The notes: generated from the sequence alone by a model not told the origin. A stretch of DNA of 64,000 nt from JAMZMI01 sp039944535 (GCA_039944535.1 JBDUYP010000024.1:1-64000); one strand, 5' to 3'; positions 8,396 through 17,115 are shown, counted from the first letter of the stretch. Translations and numbers: made by a program.

Positions 8396-9862
8396 ATGGA
8401 GCAAGTGATTCAGGACTTAGATATTTTAGACAACAAAACAGAGAGTGAAGAGAGCTGTGGGGTCAAAATATCTGTAGAAGGAGATAAAAACGCGACTAAA
8501 AAGTTATACATAGAAAGTTACGGTTGTCAGATGAATTTTTCTGACAGTGAAATCGTAACATCAATTCTAAAGAAGGATGGGTTTGATACAACTTCCTCTT
8601 TCGAGCAAGCAGATGTTATTTTACTAAATACCTGCTCCATAAGAGAAAAAGCTGAACTAACAGTCAGAAAGAGGCTGTCGCAATTCAACAACGTCAAAAA
8701 AGAAAAGCCTGAAATCACAATCGGTGTTTTGGGCTGTATGGCTGAGCGCCTGAAGTCAAAGCTACTAGAAGAAGAAAAAATTGTCGATTTAGTTGTTGGC
8801 CCGGATGCATACCGCGACCTACCCAACCTTGTTAAAAAGGCTGAAGATGGAGAAAAAGGCGTAAACACATTTCTCTCCCGTGAAGAAACCTATGCTGACA
8901 TCTCTCCCGTCCGATTAAACTCAAACGGAGTTACCGCTTTCATTTCTATCATGCGAGGGTGCGACAATATGTGCTCATTCTGCGTGGTGCCGTTTACCAG
9001 AGGCAGAGAGCGCTCACGCGACCCACACTCCATAGTCGCCGAAGCTCAAGACCTGCTTTCCAAAGGCTACAAAGAAGTAACCCTATTGGGGCAAAATGTA
9101 GATTCTTACAAATGGTCAGCAGAGGAAAATAATAAAGCACGACTGGAAAAATCTGAAGATCAAAAAGAGATAGTGAATTTTGCTAACCTTCTGGAAATGG
9201 TAGCCCAGGTAAGCCCAAATCTAAGAGTGCGGTTTTCGACCTCTCACCCCAAAGACATCACAGATGAGGTGCTTCATACCATGAAGAAATATGAAAACAT
9301 CTGCAAATACATACACCTCCCTGCTCAAAGTGGCAACTCACGTGTATTGGAGATGATGAACCGAACTTACGATCGTGATTGGTATATCAACCGTGTGGAT
9401 GCTATTCGCAACATTCTGGGGGAGGAATGCGGAATTAGCTCTGATATGATTGCGGGATTCTGCACAGAAACTGAAGACGAACATCAGGATACGCTCACAC
9501 TCATGGACTATGTCAAATACGACTTCTCCTACATGTTCTTCTATTCAGAGCGGCCAGGCACTTTAGCCGAAAAGAAGTATAAAGATGACATTCCCCTACC
9601 TGTAAAGAAGAGACGGCTTCAGGAAATCATCAACAAGCAGCAAGAGATCTCTCTTGAACGAAACAAGCTTGATCTTGGAAAAATTTTCAAGGTTTTAGTG
9701 GAAGGAAATAGCAAAAGATCCGACGAGGATCTTCAGGGAAGAAACACCGCTAATAAAGTGGTTATTTTCAAGAATACAGGGGCAAAAAAAGGTGACTATG
9801 TTCACGTAAAAGTGAATGACTGCTCCCCTGCTACCTTGTTCGGTGAAATAGTATCAGTATAA
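8396..9862 (+). CDS. miaB: tRNA-2-methylthio-N6-dimethylallyladenosine synthase MiaB
   Basis: 488 residues. MiaB adds a methylthio group to i6A37 of tRNAs reading UNN codons, using two 4Fe-4S clusters and S-adenosylmethionine. The N-terminal domain has Cys44 (GCQMNFSDSE), Cys80 (NTCSIREKAE) and Cys114 (GCMAERLK). The radical-SAM motif C189-x3-C193-x2-C196 lies in MRGCDNMCSFCVVPFTRGRE. A TRAM domain ends the protein. The i6A37 substrate is made by MiaA, encoded at 44297-45211. First gene of an operon; its stop overlaps the next start by one base (TAATG). Confidence 0.97.
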   Translation: MEQVIQDLDILDNKTESEESCGVKISVEGDKNATKKLYIESYGCQMNFSDSEIVTSILKKDGFDTTSSFEQADVILLNTCSIREKAELTVRKRLSQFNNVKKEKPEITIGVLGCMAERLKSKLLEEEKIVDLVVGPDAYRDLPNLVKKAEDGEKGVNTFLSREETYADISPVRLNSNGVTAFISIMRGCDNMCSFCVVPFTRGRERSRDPHSIVAEAQDLLSKGYKEVTLLGQNVDSYKWSAEENNKARLEKSEDQKEIVNFANLLEMVAQVSPNLRVRFSTSHPKDITDEVLHTMKKYENICKYIHLPAQSGNSRVLEMMNRTYDRDWYINRVDAIRNILGEECGISSDMIAGFCTETEDEHQDTLTLMDYVKYDFSYMFFYSERPGTLAEKKYKDDIPLPVKKRRLQEIINKQQEISLERNKLDLGKIFKVLVEGNSKRSDEDLQGRNTANKVVIFKNTGAKKGDYVHVKVNDCSPATLFGEIVSV

Positions 9863-11154
9863 TGGACTATCACATAGATTCAGAAACACAATCGATAAAA
9901 CAGCGATTTGAGATTATTGGCAACTCGTCAAAACTCAACTATGCCATCAGAGTGGCCATGCAGGTAGCGCCCACTGATATGAGCGTGCTGATTACAGGAG
10001 AAAGTGGAGCTGGTAAAGAATCCTTTTCTAAAATCATACATAGCCTATCGGCCCGTAAACATGGCAAATTCATTGCTATAAACTGTGGAGCTATACCAGA
10101 AGGAACAATCGATTCTGAGCTCTTTGGTCACGAAAAAGGCTCGTTTACTGGAGCGCATGAGGCCAGAAAGGGATACTTTGAAGTAACCGATGGCGGCACC
10201 ATCTTTTTGGATGAGATAGGTGAGATGCCCGTCAGCACACAAGCTCGCCTGCTCCGCGTTTTGGAAAACGGAGAATTCATAAAAGTTGGTTCTTCCAAAG
10301 TACAAAAAACAGACGTGAGAGTTATCGCTGCTACCAATGTGCAACTGCTGGATGCCGTGGAGAGTGGCAAATTTCGCGAAGACCTTTACTACAGGCTCAA
10401 TACAGTGCCAATCTACGTCCCAGCTTTACGTGAGCGCGACCGGGATGTGCTTTTGCTGTTCAGAAAGTTTGCATCAGACTTCTCTGAGACCTATAGAACA
10501 AAGCCCATAAACCTTACAGAGGATGCGCAAAACCTCATACTTTCCTATCGATTCCCAGGAAACATCCGTCAGCTCAAAAATCTGGTAGAACAAATGAGTG
10601 TGCTCGAAATGGACAGGGAAATTGATGCCGAAACACTAAGAAAATACCTGCCCCAAAACAGAAAGAATCTACCAGCACTTATTGAAAAAGCCGCCAATTC
10701 AGGCAGTGGAGATTTTTCAGAGCGTGACATTTTGTACAAAGTCCTCTTCGACCTGAAAAAGGACGTTACAGACATGAAAGATTTAGTGCTAAAAATGCTA
10801 CAGGACGATGATACAAAAAGTGAAATTTTATCGCAACATCATCGTTTGTTCAATGATGCTGAGGATATTGAGGACGACCATTTTTCTCAAAAGGAAGACC
10901 GAGAACCAATGGCTCCATCTCCAATACTGATCAACTCACCATCCTCTCGTAATGAAGATGATTATGAAGTAGAAGATATCAGTCATGAAACAGAAGAAGA
11001 AGACTCTCTTTCCCTTGAAAAACAAGAAAAAGAAATGATTCTAAGAGCCCTGAGCAAAAACAAAAATAAAAGAAAATATGCCGCTCAGGATTTAGGCATT
11101 TCTGAAAGAACCCTATACAGGAAAATCAAACAGTATGAGATCGATAATATTTAG
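9862..11154 (+). CDS. Sigma-54-dependent enhancer-binding protein lacking a receiver domain
   Basis: 430 residues. The AAA+ domain starts almost at the N-terminus: Walker A GESGAGKE (residues 46-53), the sigma-54 contact loop GSFTGA (93-98, a common variant of GAFTGA) and Walker B GGTIFLDEIGEM (111-122). A long acidic linker (about 290-395) leads to a Fis-type helix-turn-helix (about 400-430, ending in RTLYRKIKQYEI). No receiver, PAS or GAF domain precedes the AAA+ core, so its activity is not controlled by direct phosphorylation of an N-terminal domain. It drives open-complex formation by sigma-54 polymerase. It overlaps lptE by 20 bases and lies 3 kb upstream of a sigma-54-type groES promoter, its most obvious candidate target. 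Confidence 0.93.
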   Translation: MDYHIDSETQSIKQRFEIIGNSSKLNYAIRVAMQVAPTDMSVLITGESGAGKESFSKIIHSLSARKHGKFIAINCGAIPEGTIDSELFGHEKGSFTGAHEARKGYFEVTDGGTIFLDEIGEMPVSTQARLLRVLENGEFIKVGSSKVQKTDVRVIAATNVQLLDAVESGKFREDLYYRLNTVPIYVPALRERDRDVLLLFRKFASDFSETYRTKPINLTEDAQNLILSYRFPGNIRQLKNLVEQMSVLEMDREIDAETLRKYLPQNRKNLPALIEKAANSGSGDFSERDILYKVLFDLKKDVTDMKDLVLKMLQDDDTKSEILSQHHRLFNDAEDIEDDHFSQKEDREPMAPSPILINSPSSRNEDDYEVEDISHETEEEDSLSLEKQEKEMILRALSKNKNKRKYAAQDLGISERTLYRKIKQYEIDNI

Positions 11155-11659
11155 TTTAGTTTTAATTTCTACGGTTTTTCTACCCAATTGTGGCATCTAC
11201 AGTTTTACGGGAGCCTCCATCTCACCTTCCATTAAAACCATTTCAATACAAACGTTTTATAATAACGCACCCCTTGGGCCATCAAACATGAGCGCAACGT
11301 TTACTGAGATGATCAAAGACTACTACCAGCAAAACACCAGTTTAACGATTGTGGATAGCAACGGTGACCTTCAGATAGACGGGTACGTATCTAACTATCA
11401 AATCAGTCCGGTAGCAGCCAATGCTAGTGGTAGCAGCTCAGGTGTAGATTACTCTAGCCTCTCTCGAATCACAATTACAGTTTTTGCCACGTACATAAAC
11501 ACGCAGGATGACCAGTTTGACTTTGAAAGAAGGTTCTCATTCTTCAAAGACTATGACCAAAATGAAAGTGACCTCTCAGCCAATGAACAGGAATTCGTTC
11601 AGGAAATTTTCGACCAAATAATCCTCGATATATTCAATGCCTCTGTGGCAAATTGGTAG
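11135..11659 (+). CDS. lptE: LptE-family LPS-assembly lipoprotein
   Basis: 174 residues with a signal peptide and lipobox (LPNC, Cys19) followed by GIYSFTGASI, the characteristic start of Bacteroidota LptE proteins. LptE plugs the LptD barrel, which inserts lipopolysaccharide into the outer leaflet. The start ATG lies inside the end of the sigma-54 activator gene, so the two are probably translationally coupled. Sequence similarity to proteobacterial LptE is low; the call rests on the lipobox context, size and the conserved neighbourhood with secG. Confidence 0.85.
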   Translation: MRSIIFSLVLISTVFLPNCGIYSFTGASISPSIKTISIQTFYNNAPLGPSNMSATFTEMIKDYYQQNTSLTIVDSNGDLQIDGYVSNYQISPVAANASGSSSGVDYSSLSRITITVFATYINTQDDQFDFERRFSFFKDYDQNESDLSANEQEFVQEIFDQIILDIFNASVANW

Positions 11660-11700
11660 TATTTTCTTAATTTAGGTTTTCACCAAGTCCTAACTCATTC

Positions 11701-12825
11701 GTGAACAAGCAAAAATTTGTAGAGTTTATTCGTAAACCAGCAAACCTAACATCCAAGGATATTGAGGATTTAGAGAGTGTGGTCGAGAACTTCCCCTACT
11801 TTCAGAATGCCCGAATCATTCTGGCCAAAGGCGGAAAAATCAAAGATCTTCCAGACAGTAAAAGAAAAATAGCCACTGCAGCCATTTATGCTACCAATAG
11901 GGCTTTGCTGAAAAAGTACATACAGGATGAGCTCATCTTCTTAAGACCATTAGAAGTGCATGAGTCGGTGCTTACTGACAAAAGACCTGCTAAAGCAATA
12001 CCTAAGCCTGAACCATCCCCAAAACCTATTGATCAGAAAAAATCTGAAACACCCCCTCAAACAGATACACCAAGGCCTAACCCTCTTAAAGAAAAACCAA
12101 CCTCCCCTCAACCAAATGAGGCTGTCAACAAACCGGAACCTGCAGATGCTCCTATCTCCGCTGAAGTTGAAGATCACAATGACCTTGATGATTTGATTTC
12201 AGATTTGTGGCACGACATAGAGGAACTGCGAAAGTCAAAAGCTAAATTCCTCGCTATAGAAAAGCGCCTGGAAGAAGACGAAGCAGTAGAAAAAGCAGTA
12301 GAGAAAGCGACTAAAAAGTCAAAAACTGCAAAACCGACGGCCAAAAAGTCCACGACTGGTCAAAAATCAACTAGCGCAAAAAAGAGCACTACTAAATCAG
12401 CTAGTTCTACCGCAAAAAAAACAGCTACTAAAAAGACCAGTAGCACAACGAAAAAACCTGCGGCCAAAAAATCTACAGCTTCGGCCAAAAAAACAACAAC
12501 TCCTAAAAGCAAATCAGAATCTCCAAAAAAAGAAGATAAAAGTGATCCCAAAGCTGTTCAGAACAGCATTATTGACCAGTTTATTAACAGCGAACCAGCA
12601 ATGCCCCCTGCTAGAAAGAGTGACGGAACTGGCAGCAGTGAGGATTTATCCAAAGACAGTGCAGAGTTGAACCCCGAAGTTGCCTCAGAGTATCTGGCAG
12701 AAATATATTTAGAGCAAGGCAACAAGCCGAGAGCTCTTCAAATATATGAGAAGCTAATAGTGAAGTTTCCTGAAAAATCCGTTTACTTTGCGGACGTTAT
12801 TGAAAAATTAAACAAGGAAAAGTAG
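11701..12825 (+). CDS. Cytoplasmic protein with lysine-rich linker and TPR-like C-terminus
   Basis: 374 residues from a GTG start; no signal peptide. The N-terminal 80 residues are helical (FVEFIRKPANLT, FPYFQNARIILAKGG) and recur in Bacteroidota at this locus. Next comes a Pro/Glu-rich stretch, then a helical segment near 155-190. Residues about 200-285 form a low-complexity Lys/Ala/Ser/Thr tail of KKS, KKT and AKK units, reminiscent of histone H1 tails. A C-terminal TPR-like pair (ASEYLAEIYLEQGN, ALQIYEKLIVKFP) follows. It sits between lptE and secG, one base before secG. The function is unknown; a role in envelope assembly is only suggested by context. Confidence 0.75.
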   Translation: MNKQKFVEFIRKPANLTSKDIEDLESVVENFPYFQNARIILAKGGKIKDLPDSKRKIATAAIYATNRALLKKYIQDELIFLRPLEVHESVLTDKRPAKAIPKPEPSPKPIDQKKSETPPQTDTPRPNPLKEKPTSPQPNEAVNKPEPADAPISAEVEDHNDLDDLISDLWHDIEELRKSKAKFLAIEKRLEEDEAVEKAVEKATKKSKTAKPTAKKSTTGQKSTSAKKSTTKSASSTAKKTATKKTSSTTKKPAAKKSTASAKKTTTPKSKSESPKKEDKSDPKAVQNSIIDQFINSEPAMPPARKSDGTGSSEDLSKDSAELNPEVASEYLAEIYLEQGNKPRALQIYEKLIVKFPEKSVYFADVIEKLNKEK

Positions 12826-12826
12826 A

Positions 12827-13192
12827 ATGTACGCTTTAATAATAGGAATAATCATATTAGTAGCTGTCTTGCTAGTGTTGGTAGTATTGGCTCAAAACCC
12901 TAAAGGAGGCGGGCTGTCAAGCCAATTTGGAGGATCAGGAGCCGGTCAGGTGATGGGCGTTAAGAAAACCACAGATTTACTAGAAAAGCTTACATGGGGA
13001 TTTGCTATTGCACTACTTGTGCTTACACTTTCAACGAACTTTTTCTTAGCCAGCGATGAAGGATCCGGTGAGTTTATATCACCAAATATCGAAAACGCTC
13101 AGCAGCAGCAAAACGCCCTTCCTCCTAGCATCGCTCCTGACGGATCTTCTCTAGAAGACCTTGGACTTGAGGGTGATTCTCTTTCCGAATAA
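12827..13192 (+). CDS. secG: Preprotein translocase subunit SecG
   Basis: 121 residues, two membrane helices (residues about 2-22 and 52-72) with the SecG signature between them (VVLAQNPKGGGLSSQFGG). SecG assists SecYEG during protein translocation across the inner membrane. The C-terminal polar tail of about 45 residues is longer than in E. coli. It is the last gene of the miaB operon and ends 2 bases before a convergent gene. Confidence 0.95.
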   Translation: MYALIIGIIILVAVLLVLVVLAQNPKGGGLSSQFGGSGAGQVMGVKKTTDLLEKLTWGFAIALLVLTLSTNFFLASDEGSGEFISPNIENAQQQQNALPPSIAPDGSSLEDLGLEGDSLSE

Positions 13193-13194
13193 AA

Positions 13195-13908
13195 TTAGCT
13201 CACGGAGATATTCTTGATGAGAATGCGCTTTGCCATTGGCAAAAGCGTTGACTCAACAGGAAACTTCAACTTTGAAGTCAACAGGTAGGTTGCTGGATTG
13301 GGCAAATCCCGAAACCTTCGTAGCAAACTCACTTTGATGTTTTGATAAGAGTTGGAAAACCCTTTCAACTCTTTATCTACATAGGTTGTTGACACTCCCC
13401 TAAACTGCTCATCGGCAGATTGAAACAAAGTAACTTGATACCGGTAAATCTGTACCGTTTTTGACATCTCCTTATCAATAAAGAGATACCCTTCATTTTG
13501 ATAAATGGAACTGAGACCAATTGGCGAAAACTCAACATTCTCTTCCACAAACTCAAATATCTCCTTACCCTCATCTATTGTAGCCGTGATCCTCGGAATA
13601 GCAAAACTTATGATATCCTCAATCTCCCTCATCACATCATCATCTTCTACCAACTCCTGATACGTAAGCTCAAGTTTTTCAAAATCCGCCTTGGATATAG
13701 ATTTAGGAAAGCTCTCAAACATCAGTGTCTTACTTTTTTTGATCTTTTCCAGATTCTTATAATGAAAAATCAAGTCTGATAAAAACGGAAACAACTCCGT
13801 AGCATTAAACTTATGCTTGATGTCTTTGAGGTAAGCCAGTAGGATATACTTCTTATATTCATAATCAATAAGCCCTTCCGTCAGCCAATCGTGTTTCAAA
13901 TTTTCCAT
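13195..13908 (-). CDS. Conserved-looking hypothetical protein
   Basis: 237 residues, soluble, rich in charged and aromatic residues, with no signal peptide or membrane segment. It opens with ENLKHDWLTEGLIDYEYKKY and contains a region typical of alpha/beta proteins; I do not recognise a domain or catalytic motif. It is transcribed towards secG and lies between the secretion operon and groESL. Its promoter must lie in the same 218-base gap as the groES control region. Confidence 0.6.
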   Translation of the reverse strand: MENLKHDWLTEGLIDYEYKKYILLAYLKDIKHKFNATELFPFLSDLIFHYKNLEKIKKSKTLMFESFPKSISKADFEKLELTYQELVEDDDVMREIEDIISFAIPRITATIDEGKEIFEFVEENVEFSPIGLSSIYQNEGYLFIDKEMSKTVQIYRYQVTLFQSADEQFRGVSTTYVDKELKGFSNSYQNIKVSLLRRFRDLPNPATYLLTSKLKFPVESTLLPMAKRILIKNISVS

Positions 13909-13987
13909 AACTCTTGATTTTTACTGACAAAATTTACTCATCATAGACCTTTATTACAAAACAAATGGCCCTCAGAAATCATTCTTC

Positions 13988-14044
13988 TGTCAGTTATATC
14001 TCTGATACTGATAAAATGTCAGACATTTTGACACAACTCTGACA
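13988..14044 (+). promoter_or_regulatory. Cluster of TGTCAG/CTGACA half-sites upstream of groES (candidate enhancer)
   Basis: TGTCAG at 13988-13993, a perfect palindrome AAAATGTC-A-GACATTTT at 14013-14029 and CTGACA at 14039-14044. They lie 12-68 bases upstream of the -24 element of the groES promoter. Such dyads are the usual form of enhancer sites for Fis-type sigma-54 activators, though most lie 80 or more bases upstream. No CIRCE element is present in this gap. Confidence 0.5.
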
Positions 14045-14055
14045 TCAAAAGTCTT

Positions 14056-14071
14056 TGGCATATAAAGTGCT
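14056..14071 (+). promoter_or_regulatory. Sigma-54 (-24/-12) promoter of groESL
   Basis: TGGCATATAAAGTGCT: GG at 14057-14058 and GC at 14069-14070 have the exact 12-base spacing of the sigma-54 consensus TGGCACG-N4-TTGCW. Transcription should start near 14082, giving a leader of about 45 bases before the groES ATG at 14127. Confidence 0.72.
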
Positions 14072-14126
14072 ATATGACAAATCAGAATTTTACACATAGT
14101 ATTTAATCAAATAAACATTTTAAAAC

Positions 14127-14405
14127 ATGTCAAAAGTTAATTTCAAACCGCTTGCCGATAGGGTTCTAGTGGAGCCGGCGGCAGCAGAAGAGAAAACTGC
14201 TTCTGGAATCATTATTCCTGATACCGCTAAAGAAAAGCCTCAGCGTGGTGAAATCGTTGCTATTGGAACGGGTACAAAAGATGAGCCGCTCAATGTAAAA
14301 GTTGGCGACCATGTATTGTATGGTAAGTACTCGGGTACTGAAATCAGCATTGAGGGTAAGGAATACCTTATCATGAAAGAAAACGACATTTACGGGATTG
14401 TATAA
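14127..14405 (+). CDS. groES: Co-chaperonin GroES
   Basis: 92 residues, full length. Seen are the N-terminal KPLADRVLVEP, the mobile loop EEKTASGIIIPDTAKEKPQ that binds GroEL, and the closing GKEYLIMKENDIYGIV. Seven copies form the lid of the chaperonin chamber. It lies 52 bases before groEL. The start follows a leader that carries a sigma-54-type promoter. Confidence 0.98.
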   Translation: MSKVNFKPLADRVLVEPAAAEEKTASGIIIPDTAKEKPQRGEIVAIGTGTKDEPLNVKVGDHVLYGKYSGTEISIEGKEYLIMKENDIYGIV

Positions 14406-14457
14406 ATCAATCTTGCAGTAACCTTAATCGAATAAGAATTTTAAAAAAGAAATAACA

Positions 14458-16098
14458 ATGGCAAAAGAAATATTCTTTGACACGGACGCCAGAGACAGCA
14501 TCAAAAGAGGTGTTGATGTATTGGCAAACGCAGTAAAGGTAACATTGGGACCAAAGGGAAGAAATGTTATTCTCGATAAAAAATTTGGTGCACCTACCAT
14601 CACCAAGGATGGTGTATCGGTAGCAAAAGAAATAGAGCTAAAAGAGCCTATCGAAAATATGGGTGCTCAGTTGGTAAAAGAAGTAGCCTCTAAGACTGCA
14701 GATGACGCAGGTGATGGAACCACTACCGCCACTGTATTGACTCAGGCCATTTTCAACCACGGTATCAAAAACGTGGCTGCAGGTGCAAACCCGATGGACG
14801 TAAAAAGAGGCATTGATAAAGCCGTAGCTAAAGTTGTAGAAAACCTTAGATCACAGTCTAAAGAAATTTCAACAAGCGAAGAAATTGCGCAAGTTGCTAC
14901 TGTTTCTGCCAACAACGATCATGAAATTGGACAAATGATTGCCAATGCAATGGACAAAGTTGGTAAAGATGGTGTGATCACTGTTGAAGAAGCAAAAGGT
15001 ACTGAAACTGAAGTTAAAACTGTAGAAGGTATGCAGTTTGACAGAGGCTATCTTTCTCCATACTTTGTGACCAACACAGAAAAAATGGAAGCAGAGCTTG
15101 AGAGTCCTTACATCTTGATTTACGACAAGAAGGTTTCAAACATGAAAGAATTGCTTCCTATTCTCGAAGCAACTGCTCAAACTGGAAAACCTTTATTGAT
15201 CATCGCTGAAGATGTAGATGGTGAGGCACTTGCTACTTTGGTTGTAAACAAAATCAGAGGATCGCTGAAAATTGCTGCTGTAAAAGCTCCAGGTTTCGGT
15301 GATAGAAGAAAAGCCATGCTAGAGGATATCGCAATCCTTACAGGCGGAACTGTGATCTCTGAAGAAAGAGGTTATAAGCTTGAAAACGCTACCCTTGATT
15401 ACCTTGGTACAGCTGAGAAAATCAACATCGATAAAGACAATACCACAATCGTAAACGGTGCTGGTAAAGCTGAAGACATTCAAGGCAGAGTAAACCAACT
15501 CAAGCAGCAAATCGAAAACACAACTTCTGATTACGATAAAGAAAAACTTCAGGAGCGTCTTGCTAAGCTATCCGGCGGTGTTGCCATCCTTTACATCGGA
15601 GCGGCTACAGAAGTTGAGATGAAAGAAAAGAAAGACCGTGTGGATGATGCACTTCACGCAACCAGAGCTGCCGTACAGGAAGGTATCGTAGCGGGTGGTG
15701 GAGTTGCCTTGATCAGAGCACTTAAGTCTATCGAAGGATTGGAGTTGGAAAACCTTGATCAAACCACAGGTGTGAAAATCGTATTCAACGCGATCCAGGC
15801 TCCTTTGAGAACAATCGTTGATAATGCAGGTGGCGAAGCTTCTGTTGTTGTCAATGCAGTGAAAGAAGGTAAAGATGATTACGGATTCAACGCTGCTACC
15901 GGCGAATATGTAAACATGTTCAAAGCTGGTATCATTGACCCTACTAAAGTGACAAGGTTGGCATTGGAGAATGCAGCATCTATTGCCTCTCTCCTATTGA
16001 CTACTGAAGCTGTAGTAGCTGATGAGCCAGAAGCTGAAGGTGCAGGAGCTCCTGCTATGCCAGGCGGTATGCCAGGCGGCATGGGCGGAATGATGTAA
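14458..16098 (+). CDS. groL: Chaperonin GroEL
   Basis: 546 residues, full length. The ATP site motif DGTTTATVL is present near residues 87-95, as are GFGDRRKAMLEDIA in the apical/intermediate region and the C-terminal Gly-Gly-Met tail (PGGMPGGMGGMM). It forms the double-ring folding chamber with GroES. Codon use is clean and unremarkable. The operon ends with a good rho-independent terminator at 16124-16152. Confidence 0.99.
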   Translation: MAKEIFFDTDARDSIKRGVDVLANAVKVTLGPKGRNVILDKKFGAPTITKDGVSVAKEIELKEPIENMGAQLVKEVASKTADDAGDGTTTATVLTQAIFNHGIKNVAAGANPMDVKRGIDKAVAKVVENLRSQSKEISTSEEIAQVATVSANNDHEIGQMIANAMDKVGKDGVITVEEAKGTETEVKTVEGMQFDRGYLSPYFVTNTEKMEAELESPYILIYDKKVSNMKELLPILEATAQTGKPLLIIAEDVDGEALATLVVNKIRGSLKIAAVKAPGFGDRRKAMLEDIAILTGGTVISEERGYKLENATLDYLGTAEKINIDKDNTTIVNGAGKAEDIQGRVNQLKQQIENTTSDYDKEKLQERLAKLSGGVAILYIGAATEVEMKEKKDRVDDALHATRAAVQEGIVAGGGVALIRALKSIEGLELENLDQTTGVKIVFNAIQAPLRTIVDNAGGEASVVVNAVKEGKDDYGFNAATGEYVNMFKAGIIDPTKVTRLALENAASIASLLLTTEAVVADEPEAEGAGAPAMPGGMPGGMGGMM

Positions 16099-16123
16099 TT
16101 CAATTCCACTAAATATAGATATG

Positions 16124-16152
16124 AAAGCCTCTCAATTTTGGGAGGCTTTTTT
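16124..16152 (+). terminator. Rho-independent terminator of groESL
   Basis: AAAGCCTCTC, a 6-base loop (AATTTT), GGGAGGCTTT, then a T run. The stem is 10 bp with one G-U pair and starts 25 bases after the groEL stop. Confidence 0.9.
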
Positions 16153-16214
16153 CGTTTAGAGAAATTTAGCTTTATTTAAAGCCCTTATAAGGCTGCCAAT
16201 TAAAGAATCTCCTT

Positions 16215-16230
16215 TGGCACGTGCTTTGAA
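16215..16230 (+). promoter_or_regulatory. Near-consensus sigma-54 promoter before the 16262 lipoprotein gene
   Basis: TGGCACGTGCTTTGAA. The seven-base -24 block is identical to the consensus and the spacing to -12 is exact; the -12 element reads TTGAA instead of TTGCA. The predicted start is near 16241, 21 bases before the ATG. Confidence 0.5.
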
Positions 16231-16261
16231 TCAGTTGGGGCAAATCAAAACTTAAAATGTT

Positions 16262-17059
16262 ATGAAAAAAATAATCGCAATTCTAATAATCCCAACGATA
16301 TTGATGGTTGCTTGTACAGACAACCAGGACCCAGAGCCAGGAACCCAACCGCTGCTCCCTCCTGGTTCGAGCATGGCTCCAGACTTAAGCGCATTTACTG
16401 AAGATGAAGACGATGGTGGCCGAATAATCGCTGCAGAAAACTGGGCCTACGCTGCTATCAATGTAGGTGTTTACTCCACGATTTTAGGAATACACCTGGT
16501 GGTACCAGTGACAGCTTACAAAGCGGCGATAGATCAAACTCCAACATTTGATGCGGATGCAGGCTTATGGGTATGGGCTTACAACACAGAAATCCCTTCT
16601 AAGGGAAACTTTGAAATTAAATTAACTGCCGATGTAAATGTTGCCGGAGTAGAATGGACTGGCTATATCTCCAAAGCCGGAGAGTTCGAAGATTATATCT
16701 GGTTTACAGGAAGTTCTAGTCTGGATGCTACCTCAGGTACATGGACTTTATATGAAGGACCTGGAAGCACAGAAGCTTGGTTATCTTCAGCTTGGAGCAA
16801 AGACGACACAAGCGACTCAGCAACTTCAACTTTCACAGTGGAAAAAGATGGAGCTGCAAAGGACAGTTACATTACCTATGCCATTTCCTCAGATACTGAA
16901 TTTGACCGAAACGTTATTATTTCAGATACCAACGCGGAAAAGCAAATTTTCATAGATTGGAACAGCAGCAATTTTTCAGGAAGAGTGAAAAGTGAAGCCT
17001 ATTTCCAGGATTCCGTTTATCACTGCTGGGATCAAACACTTAGTGATACCGAATGCTAG
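16262..17059 (+). CDS. Hypothetical exported lipoprotein
   Basis: 265 residues with a lipoprotein signal (MKKIIAILII start, lipobox MVAC). A Pro-rich acidic linker follows, then a mainly beta-strand domain with many Trp, Tyr and Gly residues (GLWVWAYNTE, WTGYISKAG, YIWFTGSSSL). Two cysteines close to the C-terminus (HCWDQ, DTEC) may form a disulfide. I recognise no family. It is a single-gene unit between the groEL terminator and its own strong terminator, preceded by a near-sigma-54 promoter, so it may share control with groESL. Confidence 0.75.
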   Translation: MKKIIAILIIPTILMVACTDNQDPEPGTQPLLPPGSSMAPDLSAFTEDEDDGGRIIAAENWAYAAINVGVYSTILGIHLVVPVTAYKAAIDQTPTFDADAGLWVWAYNTEIPSKGNFEIKLTADVNVAGVEWTGYISKAGEFEDYIWFTGSSSLDATSGTWTLYEGPGSTEAWLSSAWSKDDTSDSATSTFTVEKDGAAKDSYITYAISSDTEFDRNVIISDTNAEKQIFIDWNSSNFSGRVKSEAYFQDSVYHCWDQTLSDTEC

Positions 17060-17081
17060 GTGCGCATAAAACCTTACCGAA

Positions 17082-17115
17082 ACGCCTGTCACAAATGTGA
17101 CAGGCGTTTTTTTTT
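17082..17115 (+). terminator. Strong rho-independent terminator
   Basis: CGCCTGTCACA, a 2-base AA loop (10 bp with a 4-base loop is also possible), TGTGACAGGCG, followed by nine T. The arms match perfectly. It begins 23 bases after the lipoprotein stop codon. Confidence 0.95.

Noticed and set aside
13909..14126. CIRCE element for HrcA control of groESL
   Set aside because: I looked for TTAGCACTC and GAGTGCTAA in the gap and found neither arm.
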